A DNA stretch of 64,000 nucleotides, from positions 56,822-120,821 of the forward strand of contig CALHPA010000002.1 in the NCBI GenBank assembly GCA_938036155.1, read 5' to 3'. This document shows, in pieces, positions 42,218 to 50,772 of the stretch. The position numbers were made by a program, and so were the translations under genes. The DNA comes from an uncultured bacterium. Lineage in GTDB: Bacteria > Patescibacteriota > Saccharimonadia > Saccharimonadales > Saccharimonadaceae. Under the pieces are notes generated by a model, which saw only the letters and a list, made by a program, of their open reading frames with translations, did no database searches and was not told the origin of the DNA. Each line of letters begins with the position of its first letter. Position 1 is the stretch's first letter.

Positions 42218-43235
42218 TACAATCTTCAACTTTAATTTTATTAGTTGAAGTAATAATTGTTTGATATTTCGAAAAATGCTTAGTTAATAGTTTTTGTCGA
42301 TCATCATCAAGTTCAGAAAAAACATCATCTAAAAGAACAATTGGTCTTTTTGCGGTTAAATCAGCCAAAATGTCAGTCTCAATAAATTTTAGAGCTAAAA
42401 CCAAACTTCTATTTTCACCCCGGCTCGCCACATTTTGTGCGGGCTTTTTATTAAAATTAAATTGAATATCATGCTTGTGTGGGCCAAAATTTGTATAACC
42501 TAAAATCTTATCACGTTCAATATTATTACTTAAAATAGCTAAAATTTCATTTTTCGAAACCTTTTCACCTAAATAATCAATTTTAATTTCATCCTTGGCA
42601 CCCGAAATCTCAAAATAAACTTCCTCAATTTTTGAGTTCAAAAGCTCTAAAAAATCTTGTCTTTTAGAAATTATTTCTGCACCATATTCCGCCAGCATCA
42701 AGTTCCAAGGAAAAAGCTCGTCTTTCGAAACATTATCACGTTTCAAAAGATTGTTTCGCTGTTTTAAAGCCTTGTTATATCTTGCAAGAGCTAATTGAAA
42801 ACTGGGGAAAATTTGTGAAAGAAAATAATCTAAAAAGTTCCTTCGTCGTGCTGGTGAGCCAGTTAAAAGTTGTAAGTCATCTGGTTCGAAAAGCACCACA
42901 GGAATGCGTAAATTAGCACTCAAACGTGCTTTTTTATTTCCATCAATTAGGAACTGTTTTTTTGATTTTTGAACGGTATCGTTAAAAATGATCGTTCTTA
43001 ACGAATCTTTCGAATCTTTTAAATCAATTCGAAACCAACTTGAACCATCATTTCTTAAAATTTCTTTATCACTCGAGCGAAAACTCGTGCCTTGCAGTGC
43101 AAAATAAATTGCTTCAAGAAGAGAAGTTTTTCCGCTACCATTAGAGCCAGAAATAAGAGTTGATTTTTCACCAATTTCTAAAATAAAATCAGAATGTGTT
43201 CGAAAATTCTGAACTCTCAGAGTTTTTAAAATCAT
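42198..43235 (-). CDS. recF: DNA recombination and repair protein RecF
   Basis: RecF loads RecA at gaps with RecO and RecR. The 345-residue protein has Walker A GSNGSGKTSLLEAI near residue 31, the family segment LFEPDDLQLLTGSPARRRNFLD, and Walker B PIVLLDDVFSELDD near the C-terminus. The length is slightly short but normal. It follows dnaN by 7 bp, so they form one operon. The dnaA-dnaN-recF order marks the origin region. Confidence 0.96.
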   Translation of the reverse strand: MILKTLRVQNFRTHSDFILEIGEKSTLISGSNGSGKTSLLEAIYFALQGTSFRSSDKEILRNDGSSWFRIDLKDSKDSLRTIIFNDTVQKSKKQFLIDGNKKARLSANLRIPVVLFEPDDLQLLTGSPARRRNFLDYFLSQIFPSFQLALARYNKALKQRNNLLKRDNVSKDELFPWNLMLAEYGAEIISKRQDFLELLNSKIEEVYFEISGAKDEIKIDYLGEKVSKNEILAILSNNIERDKILGYTNFGPHKHDIQFNFNKKPAQNVASRGENRSLVLALKFIETDILADLTAKRPIVLLDDVFSELDDDRQKLLTKHFSKYQTIITSTNKIKVEDCKITSLE

Positions 43236-43242
43236 TTAGATC

Positions 43243-44337
43243 CTAACTTTTTAGTGGCATAACGATATGGATATAATCATCGTTCTCAGTGCTTTTAAAG
43301 ACCGTTGGTGCAAGTTTACCAGAAAATCCAAAAGAAACTTCAGGAGATTTAATTGCCGATAAAGCTTGCTTAATATAATTAACATTTAAAGTAACCTCAC
43401 CACCTCCAGAAATTTCGGCTTCAGTTTCAGATGTACTTTCGCCAATTTCACTTGCAATTGTATGGATTGATAATTTCGAAGTTTCTTCATCGGCTCGTAA
43501 AGTAATACTTCCACCAGAATCTCTTGTAAAAACCTCAGCAACTTTAATTGTTTGCATAAAATCAGCACGTTTCATTTTCAAAACAGTTTCAGTCGATTCT
43601 GGGATTAATCGCCGATATTCAACATATTTTCCATCAATTAAGTTACTTACAACTAAAATATCACCAATAATAAATTGAATTTGATTATCATTAATTAAGA
43701 TTTCAATTTCATCAAGCTTTTCAGGGATAACGCTTGAAACCTTTTTTAAAACATTACTTGGTATGAGAGATTCGAATTCTTGGTCAGTTTCGAAAAGCTT
43801 GCGCTCGCTTAAACGATATCCATCAGTCGCCGCCATATAAATATTATTTTCAAATGTGTGAAGAAAAATTCCAGTTAAAATTGGTCGTGAAGTATCGTTA
43901 CTCACCGTATCAACTTGGCTAACTGACTCTTTAAAAATATCAGAACCAATAAAGAATCTTGCAATTGGTTCATCAATAGTTGGTATTTCAGGGAATTCTT
44001 CAGCTAAACTACCATTAATTTTTGATTTATAATTTCCACTTTCTATTGAAATATTTCCACCGTTAACTTTAAAAGAAACTTCGCTATTTGAAGGTAGACT
44101 ATCAATAAAACTTTTTGTTAGTTTTTCTGGCATTAAAATAGAACCTGTTTTTTCAATTCTTGCACTAATTTTTTGTGAAATTGCAATTTCTAAATTTGTA
44201 GCAGCAACTAGAAGTCTTGAACCGTCTGTTTGAAAAAGAATATATTCAGAACTTGGCAAGCTAGTTTTACTACTTGCAATTCCTGAGATATTATTGAGTG
44301 CTTTAGATAAATCATCTTTCTTAACAGTCAGTTCCAT
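43243..44337 (-). CDS. dnaN: DNA polymerase III sliding clamp (beta subunit)
   Basis: The clamp encircles DNA and tethers the replicase. The 364-residue protein shows the three-domain clamp pattern, with MELTVKKDDLSKALNNISGI at the start, ATDGYRLSERKL in the second domain and the conserved C-terminal YIHIVMPLKS ending. The gap upstream is the DnaA-box region. dnaA ends in its own terminator, so dnaN-recF probably has its own promoter within that gap. Confidence 0.96.
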   Translation of the reverse strand: MELTVKKDDLSKALNNISGIASSKTSLPSSEYILFQTDGSRLLVAATNLEIAISQKISARIEKTGSILMPEKLTKSFIDSLPSNSEVSFKVNGGNISIESGNYKSKINGSLAEEFPEIPTIDEPIARFFIGSDIFKESVSQVDTVSNDTSRPILTGIFLHTFENNIYMAATDGYRLSERKLFETDQEFESLIPSNVLKKVSSVIPEKLDEIEILINDNQIQFIIGDILVVSNLIDGKYVEYRRLIPESTETVLKMKRADFMQTIKVAEVFTRDSGGSITLRADEETSKLSIHTIASEIGESTSETEAEISGGGEVTLNVNYIKQALSAIKSPEVSFGFSGKLAPTVFKSTENDDYIHIVMPLKS

Positions 44338-44837
44338 AAAAATTTAAATCCTTTTTCTTAAAAAGTGGTAATTATAATAATAGGTATTGTGGAAACTGTG
44401 GAAAAACCAAGCTTTCACTACTTAAAATTATACCATTTTTTGTGTGGAAAATCAAAGTAAAACTTTCTGAAAAACTTTGTGGAAAAATAACAGCTTTTCC
44501 ATAATTTTGAGATTTCGAAAATATACACAACCAACCTGTGTAAAACTTCGGTGATTTTTTCGGCAAGATTTAAATAACTTTCGCTCAACAAATTGGCTAT
44601 TTTTCCACAGGCTTTCAACATTTTATTAAAATATTATATAAATAATGTCAAATGTAACAAAGAAATAAAAATAATATTTTGCAAGTTAAGTGGAGTGAAG
44701 AAAATATATTTTTATAACAAATAAATAAAATATATTTTAAAAAAGTCAAAGGAGAACAAATATAATTGTTCGCTTTTTATAAACTAAACTAAAATAGTTG
44801 TCAAATTAACAGATATAAAAATAGAGCTTTCATAGCT
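44338..44837. other. Putative chromosomal origin of replication (oriC)
   Basis: The 500-bp gap between dnaN and dnaA holds no gene. DnaA boxes TGTGGAAAA / TTTTCCACA occur at 44388 (last base C), 44397, 44443, 44478 and, inverted, 44601-44609. Degenerate copies are at 44521 (ATATACACA) and 44537 (TGTGTAAAA). A very AT-rich stretch at about 44620-44815 is a natural unwinding element. Two short open frames across the boxes are not believed to be genes. Confidence 0.85.
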
Positions 44838-44843
44838 CTATTC
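44819..44843 (-). terminator. dnaA terminator
   Basis: A TAGAGCT / AGCTCTA hairpin overlaps the dnaA stop codon and is followed by TTTTTAT on the minus strand. Confidence 0.75.
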
Positions 44844-46196
44844 ATAAATTAAATCTCGTAGTCCTTCAATTTGCGAACGAATTTCTGCATCTAATTTGAT
44901 ACTTTTTTCGATTTTCGAAACCCCATTCATAATGGTTGAATGATCTCGCGAAAATTCTTTACCGATTTGCGGGAAACTCATTTTCAGTTCATACTTCATT
45001 AGATAGCAGGCTGTTTGACGAGCGTGATTGATATCTTTTTGCCTAGATTTACTTAAAATATCTTCTTTCGAAACTCCAAAATACTTAGCAGTTTTATCAA
45101 TAATTTTTTTTGAATTTAAGTGATTTGGCCTTGTTGGCCTGCTATTTTGAATTAAACCTTGTGCGAGCTCAAGGCTCGGCTTAATATTTCGAAGCTCCGC
45201 CATTGCGATTAGTTGAGTGACTGCTCCAATAATTTCTCGAATATTTGTACGATAATTTTCAGCGATAAATTCTGAAACTTCTGGATCAAGCTTAACTTTT
45301 TCGTGTTCAGCGCGAGCCTCAACAATACTTTGGCGAGTTTCGAAATCTGGTAGTTGAATATCAACCATCATTCCACTCTCAAAGCGACTTTTTAGCCTAT
45401 CTGTTAAAGTTGGGATACTAGAAGGTGCACGATCACTTGAGAGAATTATTTGCTTATTTACACGATGAAGCTCATTAAAGGTGTGAAAAAATTCCTCTTG
45501 AGTTTTATCTTTTCCGTAAATAAACTGTATGTCATCAACAATTAAAACATCAACATTTCGATACTTATCGGCATATCCTTGCTTTTTCGAACGAACATTT
45601 TCCAAAAAATCACGATAAAAATTCTCGATTGTAATATAAAGAACGGTCATTTCTGGGTGTTTTTCTTCAATTGCGTTTCCAATTGCTTGCATTAAGTGCG
45701 TTTTACCAAGCCCAGAATCGCCATAAAAATAAAGTGGATTGTATTTTTTACCAGGATTTTCTGCAACATTTTGACTAACAAAATATGCTAATTCATTTGA
45801 ACCACCAACAATGAAATTTTCGAAAGTGTAATCTTTATTTAGACCACTAGAATTTTTAGCTTTTTCAGTTTTCTTTTTAATTAAATCTTCAATAGAAGGT
45901 TTTTTGGGAGAAGATGTTGGGATTTCTTCTGTTTGTTTTTTTAGTTTTTTTGTAGAAATAACTTCAAAAGAAATAATCTCGGGATTTTTACCATTATTTC
46001 GAAAGGCTTTCTTGATATGATCAAGATATTTTTTCTTAATAGTATTAGTTATAAAAGAATTTTTAGCGCCAATAATTGCGTGATCATTTTCTAAAGATAA
46101 AAGTTGCGTATCGGCAAACCAAGTCTTAAAATTCGCACCTTGAATTTTAGGATCCATTTCGAGTTCAGCTAAGATATTTTTCCACAACTCATTCAT
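44838..46196 (-). CDS. dnaA: Chromosomal replication initiator DnaA
   Basis: DnaA binds the boxes and melts the origin. The 452-residue protein has domain I (1-85), a linker rich in Lys, Glu and Pro, the AAA+ domain with GDSGLGKTHLMQAI (Walker A) and VDVLIVDDIQFI (Walker B), and domain IV with the signature SRDHSTIMNGVSKI. DnaA boxes on both sides of the gene suggest autoregulation as well as initiation. Confidence 0.97.
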   Translation of the reverse strand: MNELWKNILAELEMDPKIQGANFKTWFADTQLLSLENDHAIIGAKNSFITNTIKKKYLDHIKKAFRNNGKNPEIISFEVISTKKLKKQTEEIPTSSPKKPSIEDLIKKKTEKAKNSSGLNKDYTFENFIVGGSNELAYFVSQNVAENPGKKYNPLYFYGDSGLGKTHLMQAIGNAIEEKHPEMTVLYITIENFYRDFLENVRSKKQGYADKYRNVDVLIVDDIQFIYGKDKTQEEFFHTFNELHRVNKQIILSSDRAPSSIPTLTDRLKSRFESGMMVDIQLPDFETRQSIVEARAEHEKVKLDPEVSEFIAENYRTNIREIIGAVTQLIAMAELRNIKPSLELAQGLIQNSRPTRPNHLNSKKIIDKTAKYFGVSKEDILSKSRQKDINHARQTACYLMKYELKMSFPQIGKEFSRDHSTIMNGVSKIEKSIKLDAEIRSQIEGLRDLIYE

Positions 46197-46221
46197 AATT
46201 CTATTCTATAACATTTTTGAG

Positions 46222-46348
46222 TTTTCCACAACCTAAAATTTTAATAAATAATAAATATGTTATAATTTTTTAAAAGTAGAAGAATTTTTCCACATTTTTT
46301 TAGTACTACTGTAATACTTGTGGAAAAGTCCTTGTCTTTTGTGGAAAA
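46222..46348. promoter_or_regulatory. DnaA-box cluster between dnaA and rpmH
   Basis: TTTTCCACA at 46222-46230 and 46286-46294 and TGTGGAAAA at 46319-46327 and 46340-46348 form two pairs in opposite orientation. They lie upstream of dnaA and could serve autoregulation or be part of a bipartite origin. The remaining gap up to rpmH (46349-46465) is AT-rich with TAAAAT at 46451-46456. Confidence 0.8.
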
Positions 46349-46465
46349 CTATGATATACTACAAAATGAATTTGGTAAAATTTCAAGTTTAATTAACAGA
46401 TTAAAAAGCTTATGAAAAGTAATAAACTTGATTTTTTTAATATTAAATTGTAAAATAGGATAGAT

Positions 46466-46603
46466 ATGCCAAAAAGAACACATCAACCACATAAACGACA
46501 TCGTGCGAAAACTCATGGTTTTCGAAATAAAATGTCTTCAAAGGCTGGAATTAAAGTTCTAAAACGACGCCGACTAAAAGGCCGAAAACGACTTACAGTC
46601 TAA
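46466..46603 (+). CDS. rpmH: 50S ribosomal protein L34
   Basis: This 45-residue, strongly basic protein begins [20 protein letters not shown] and ends [12 protein letters not shown], which is typical of L34. TAAAAT lies 9 nt before the ATG. It diverges from dnaA across the DnaA-box cluster, as in many bacteria. The usual neighbour rnpA (RNase P protein) does not follow; a surface protein gene does, after a terminator. Confidence 0.95.
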   Translation: MPKRTHQPHKRHRAKTHGFRNKMSSKAGIKVLKRRRLKGRKRLTV

Positions 46604-46641
46604 AAAATAATTTCACTCCGAGCGGGTGAAATTATTTTTTT
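46604..46641 (+). terminator. rpmH terminator
   Basis: A long AATTTCAC / GTGAAATT hairpin with a T-run starts directly at the stop codon. Confidence 0.85.
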
Positions 46642-46703
46642 ACTTGATTTTGTATTTTGTTTATGCTAAAATATTTTGGATATTTTTAGAAAAGGAGAAG
46701 GGA

Positions 46704-47720
46704 ATGCGAAAAAGTTTAATTATTGTTTTTTTATCTTTTTTTATCGCTCTTATTTTTTCAAAAAACACTTTTGCGGAAGAGGGAAAAATCTATATCTCAC
46801 GAGTTTATGCTACTGATTCAAAGGAATTTGTTGAACTCTTTAATAGCGGTGAAGATTATAAATTTAAAGAAATTTCGCTTAAAAATAATCAAAAACAAAT
46901 TGAAATTGCAAAAGTTCAAAATGGGATTTTTAAGTCGCAAGAATATATGACTTTTGCTCAAAATGCTCAGAATTCTGATGTAAAATTTAAGGAAGAATTT
47001 CGAAATATTGATACTATTGGCCAGCAGCCTATTTTAGGGCTTTATATTGATGGTGAATTGAAAGATTATATTTGTTCTGATGAAAAGAGATGTATTAAGG
47101 GACTAGTTAAAAATTCAACTGATTTAAAACCTAGTAATAAGGGCGTCGAGAAAATTGCTGTTTCGAAAGCTGAGATACTCAAAAATGGCGATAAGATGAC
47201 CGCTGTTGAAGTTCGAAATAATTATAATTTTGGTTTACGAAATCTTGATAATTATTCACCAAGATTTGGTGGATTAAAGCTTGAAAAAACAGAAAATTTA
47301 GATGATAAAAAAGATGAATTAGAAAAAAAACCTGAAGCTCCTAAAAGAGAAGATAAAGCTGAAGCTGAAGATAAAAAAGTTTTAAATCCTGAAAATGAGG
47401 ACTCTGAAAAGGGAAAAGAAGAAAATAAAGCTGATGTAAATGAAGAAAAAAGTATTTTTAAAGATTCAGAGAATTTAAAAAATGAGAAAAATCTAGTTTC
47501 TATCCAAGATAAACAACCCGAACAGCTAGAAAAAAATACTAAAAATAATAGTTTATTAGACAATAAACTGGATAATATAAAGAGCCAAAAAAGAATTTTA
47601 GCACCAAATACTGGGTTTTTGAAAACTGAAAATAATAATTTTGTTCTAAATTTGATGTTCTTAGTTATTTTTGAAGTTGCAATTTTAATAAAAAGAAAGT
47701 TTTTAAATGAAGATTTTTAG
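46704..47720 (+). CDS. Surface protein with lamin-tail-like domain and PxTG tail
   Basis: From ATG 46704 (AAGGAGAAGG just upstream) the protein is 338 aa with a signal peptide ending near TFAEE (about 25). The first domain (IYISRVYATDSKEFVELFNS) resembles lamin-tail (LTD) domains found on many CPR surface proteins. A long Glu/Lys-rich, disordered stretch (about 195-300) follows. It ends in LAPNTGFLKT, a hydrophobic helix and a charged tail, like a sortase signal. A longer frame from 46626 has no ribosome binding site. Its last 14 bp overlap the next gene. Confidence 0.75.
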   Translation: MRKSLIIVFLSFFIALIFSKNTFAEEGKIYISRVYATDSKEFVELFNSGEDYKFKEISLKNNQKQIEIAKVQNGIFKSQEYMTFAQNAQNSDVKFKEEFRNIDTIGQQPILGLYIDGELKDYICSDEKRCIKGLVKNSTDLKPSNKGVEKIAVSKAEILKNGDKMTAVEVRNNYNFGLRNLDNYSPRFGGLKLEKTENLDDKKDELEKKPEAPKREDKAEAEDKKVLNPENEDSEKGKEENKADVNEEKSIFKDSENLKNEKNLVSIQDKQPEQLEKNTKNNSLLDNKLDNIKSQKRILAPNTGFLKTENNNFVLNLMFLVIFEVAILIKRKFLNEDF

Positions 47721-49188
47721 AATTATTTTTTTAAGTATTATACTCACGATTTTTTTGGGATTTTTAAATAAAACTCAAGCTTTAAATGCGCAAAATATTT
47801 TAATTTCAAAAGTTTCGAATTCAATGTTAGAAATCTCAAATTTTGGTGAAGATTTTCAGTTTTCGAAAATTGAGATTATTCAGAACAATCAAAATATTGG
47901 CGAAATTTCAAATGGAATTTTTTTGAAAAAATCACAAATATTATTTAGCGAAAAAGATGGCGACGGAAAAATATTGAGCCAAGATTTATTAAGTGAACAG
48001 ATTGAGCTTAAAATTGATGGCAAAAAAGTTGATTTTTTATGTGCAGAAAATATGAAGTGCGAAGAAAAAAATGCACCAGAAATTACTAAAGATAATATTT
48101 TAACTCGTAATTTTAATAAAGATATTTTTGAAATTTCGCAAAAAAAAGTGATTTTTAGTTCTGGTGGATTAGCTGAAATTGAAGAAGATTTTTGTGAAAA
48201 TTTACAAATTAGCGAAGTTTTAATTAATTCAAATGAGCAGTTTTTAGAGTTAAAAAATACTAAAAATCAAAAAATTTCACTTAAAAAATGTGGGATTGAA
48301 ATTTATGTGGGAAATAATAAAGAGCCACAAAAAATAAACTTTAAAGATATAGAGATTTTACCGAATGATTTTTTAACAATTAATTTTAATAGTGAAAATA
48401 GTTTTAAATTTTCGAAAACTGGCAATAATAAAATTATTCTTTTAAATTCAAAAAAACAAGAAATTCAAAGTGTTGAATTGAAGGGCTCAAAGAAGAATTT
48501 AAGCTGGATTTTTGATGGAAAAGAGTGGAAACAAAGCTTTAAAATAACAAAAAATAGCGAAAATATTCTTCAAATTTGCGAAGATGGATTCTTTTTAAAT
48601 GCCGAAAATCATTGTGAAAAAAATAAAAAAACTTGCCAAGCGGGATATTTTTTAAATGAAGAAACTGATCGTTGCAATAAAATTAAGGAAGAAAATCAAG
48701 AGAAAAAGTGTGAAAATGGTTATTTTTTAAATATTGAAACAAATCGATGTAATAAAATTTTGGTAGAAAAAGCTATATTAGAATGCCGTGAAGGATATGA
48801 GCGTAATTTAGAAACTAACAGGTGTCGAAAAATTTCGAAAGCAACAGTTTCGAAAAAAGATGTTTTATGCGCTCCAGGATATACACGAAATCCTGAAACT
48901 AATCGTTGTAGAAAAAATAGTAATGAAGCCAAAAAAGAATTAGCGCCTTGTAAAGATGGATATGAACGAAATGAAGAAACTAATCGCTGCAGAAAAGTTG
49001 TAAAAAATGGTGGTGCTAGTGATGATGTGAAAAAAGACGAAGAAAAATCTAAGCAAGCTGAATTTACTGGTTGGTGGATCATTATTGCCGTAGTTTTAGT
49101 ATTCTTATCAATTTTATTTTTTGAATTTCGAAAAGAGATCTTTGCGAAATTTTCAAAAGGTAAAAAATGGAAAAGCGGCGAATTCTAG
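47707..49188 (+). CDS. Surface protein with lamin-tail-like domains and six Cys repeats
   Basis: The 493-residue protein has a signal peptide (about 1-25) and two LTD-like domains (about 30-120 and 165-285, the second starting LQISEVLINSNEQFLELKN). Six tandem repeats C-x2-G-[FY]-x2-N-x-E-[TN]-x-[RH]-C-x-K span about 291-430. A C-terminal membrane helix (WWIIIAVVLVFLSILFF) and a basic tail follow. It has no PxTG motif, so the helix probably anchors it directly. The start lies inside the previous gene and its end overlaps ruvC by 22 bp. Confidence 0.78.
   Translation: MKIFRIIFLSIILTIFLGFLNKTQALNAQNILISKVSNSMLEISNFGEDFQFSKIEIIQNNQNIGEISNGIFLKKSQILFSEKDGDGKILSQDLLSEQIELKIDGKKVDFLCAENMKCEEKNAPEITKDNILTRNFNKDIFEISQKKVIFSSGGLAEIEEDFCENLQISEVLINSNEQFLELKNTKNQKISLKKCGIEIYVGNNKEPQKINFKDIEILPNDFLTINFNSENSFKFSKTGNNKIILLNSKKQEIQSVELKGSKKNLSWIFDGKEWKQSFKITKNSENILQICEDGFFLNAENHCEKNKKTCQAGYFLNEETDRCNKIKEENQEKKCENGYFLNIETNRCNKILVEKAILECREGYERNLETNRCRKISKATVSKKDVLCAPGYTRNPETNRCRKNSNEAKKELAPCKDGYERNEETNRCRKVVKNGGASDDVKKDEEKSKQAEFTGWWIIIAVVLVFLSILFFEFRKEIFAKFSKGKKWKSGEF
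48577..48996 (+). repeat. Six tandem Cys-rich protein repeats
   Basis: Each coding unit specifies a 15-16-residue core such as CREGYERNLETNRCRK, spaced by 6-12 lysine/glutamate-rich residues. The last three units are nearly identical at protein level, and their DNA diverges mostly at third positions. The paired cysteines could form one disulfide per unit. Confidence 0.85.
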
Positions 49189-49652
49189 GAATTGACCCCG
49201 GAACTGGAATTTTGGGGTTCGGTGTTGTAGATTGCCAGATTGGTAAACCTTTAAAAATGGTGACTGGTGGGGTTATCTCAACCCCAGCTCATACGCCAAT
49301 TGAAATTCGGCTTGAAGAAATTTATAATGGCTTGAAAGAGATTATTGTAGAAACTAATCCAGATGAAGTTTCAATTGAAAAACTATTTTTTTCGAAAAAC
49401 GTAACAACAGCTATTTCAGTCGCTCAGGCCCGTGGTGTAGCTATTTTAGTAGCTCAACAATCAAAAATTCCAATTGCAGAATATACTCCAAATCAGATTA
49501 AACAAACTTTAACAGGTTATGGCGGAGCGAATAAAAAGCAAATGCAGGAAATGGTGCGTTCGAATTTAAATTTGGCTGAAATTCCAAAACCAGATGATGC
49601 AGCTGATGCGCTCGCTGCTGCGATTACACATTTTTATATGACGCGTATTTAA
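49167..49652 (+). CDS. ruvC: Holliday junction endonuclease RuvC
   Basis: RuvC cuts Holliday junctions. The 161-residue protein has ILGIDPGTGILGFGVV with the first catalytic Asp, SIEKLFFSKN with the Glu, and the C-terminal KPDDAADALAAAI with two Asp. It starts 22 bp inside the preceding surface protein gene, so translation is coupled to it. ruvA follows after 30 bp with its own promoter. Confidence 0.96.
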   Translation: MEKRRILGIDPGTGILGFGVVDCQIGKPLKMVTGGVISTPAHTPIEIRLEEIYNGLKEIIVETNPDEVSIEKLFFSKNVTTAISVAQARGVAILVAQQSKIPIAEYTPNQIKQTLTGYGGANKKQMQEMVRSNLNLAEIPKPDDAADALAAAITHFYMTRI

Positions 49653-49682
49653 AACTTAAATAGTTTATGGTAAAATTAATTA

Positions 49683-50255
49683 ATGATTGCACATATTTCT
49701 GGAAAAATTGTTGAAAAATTTGCTGGTAGCGTGATTGTGGATGTTGCTGGTGTTGGGTATGAAATTGTTGTTCCTGCGAATGAATTCGAACGAGCAGTTC
49801 TGGGTGATGATATTAAATTTTACACATATCATAATATTACAGATAGAAGCCAAGAACTTTTTGGTTTTTCGAGTTTGGCAGCTAAAAAACTTTTTGAACT
49901 TTTAATTACCGTTCAGGGAGTTGGGCCAAGAGCTGGAATTGCAATTATGAGTCTTGGTGAAACTGAAGAAGTTCGAAACGCGATTGCTTGCGAAGAATCG
50001 AAATTTATTCAAAAAGCTGCTGGTGTTGGTAAGAAGTCGGCCGAACGTGTGATTTTAGATTTAAAAGATAAGGTTGGAATGGCGATTTCTAAACCCGATG
50101 ATGTTAATAATATTAGCTTAGCTTCAGATGAGGCTTTAGAAGCTCTGATTACTCTTGGATTTAATTTAAATGATGCAACAAAAGCATTAGAACAAATTCC
50201 GCGAGATTTATCAACGGAAGAACGCGTTACTTTGGCATTGAAAGCTGGAATTTAA
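49683..50255 (+). CDS. ruvA: Holliday junction DNA helicase subunit RuvA
   Basis: RuvA binds junctions and positions the RuvB motor. The 190-residue protein has the OB domain (MIAHISGKIVEKFAGSVIVD), the helix-hairpin-helix region (LITVQGVGPRAGIAIM and KAAGVGKKSAERVILDLKDK), and the C-terminal RuvB-binding domain (EALITLGFNLNDATKAL). The ATG lies 6 nt after TAAAAT (49671-49676), in the context ATGGTAAAAT, so the mRNA is probably leaderless. Confidence 0.96.
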   Translation: MIAHISGKIVEKFAGSVIVDVAGVGYEIVVPANEFERAVLGDDIKFYTYHNITDRSQELFGFSSLAAKKLFELLITVQGVGPRAGIAIMSLGETEEVRNAIACEESKFIQKAAGVGKKSAERVILDLKDKVGMAISKPDDVNNISLASDEALEALITLGFNLNDATKALEQIPRDLSTEERVTLALKAGI

Positions 50256-50258
50256 TTT

Positions 50259-50287
50259 TAAAAAGTCGCACAAATGTGCGACTTTTA
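50259..50287. terminator. Bidirectional terminator, ruvA and the 50289 gene
   Basis: An AAAGTCGCAC / GTGCGACTTT hairpin lies between convergent genes. Confidence 0.88.
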
Positions 50288-50288
50288 T

Positions 50289-50672
50289 TTAATAGGATAG
50301 CTCCTGTTCTACTTGGGAAAAAATTTCATGAATATATTCAAGATCAATATTCTCGAGTTTTTCAAGTTTTTCGATCTGGAGTTTTTTGTATCTATATTTA
50401 CCACTCTCGCTTTTAACCCAGATAAACCCTTCGTGAGAATCGATTACGAAAAGTTTAGCAGCTTCATTAAGGTGATCTGGAGTTTTTTCATCCTTAAGTG
50501 CTATAACCCATATATTTTCAGGAATTTCTTCATTTCTTACATTAATTCTCTGAACGAAAATTCTGCCACTTAGTTTACCATAATTAACTAAATTCGCAAT
50601 ATTTTTTGCTTTTGCAAAAATATTTTGTGCTAAAACTTCTGAAGAGGCTACTGCAGTTACTTGTGTTTCCAT
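50289..50672 (-). CDS. Hypothetical protein, 127 aa
   Basis: The function is unknown. The protein is soluble, starts METQVTAVASSEVLAQN, and alternates helices and strands with a lysine/glutamate-rich C-terminus. The ATG at 50672 is chosen because AAGGATGGTG lies 6-7 nt upstream. An in-frame ATG at 50720 is only 4 nt past a -10 box (TTGACT, 16 bp, TATAAT), so it would probably lie at or upstream of the transcript start. It interrupts the ruvCA-ruvB cluster on the opposite strand. Confidence 0.7.
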   Translation of the reverse strand: METQVTAVASSEVLAQNIFAKAKNIANLVNYGKLSGRIFVQRINVRNEEIPENIWVIALKDEKTPDHLNEAAKLFVIDSHEGFIWVKSESGKYRYKKLQIEKLEKLENIDLEYIHEIFSQVEQELSY

Positions 50673-50772
50673 AAGAACACCATCCTTTTTTATATACTTC
50701 TCTTTTTTTAAGAGAGACATATTAATTATATCAATTTTTTTAAAAAAGTCAAACTATGGTATAATATAAACA

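Noticed and set aside
44372..44621. Two short minus-strand frames in the dnaN-dnaA gap
   Set aside because: They cover the DnaA boxes, lack ribosome binding sites and have no recognisable protein features.
47252..47563. Serine/phenylalanine-rich antisense frame in the 46704 gene
   Set aside because: It is the mirror of Glu/Lys-rich codons in the real gene; such frames arise by composition.
48720..49082. Antisense frame over the Cys repeats
   Set aside because: It follows from the repetitive coding sequence on the other strand and has no start signals.
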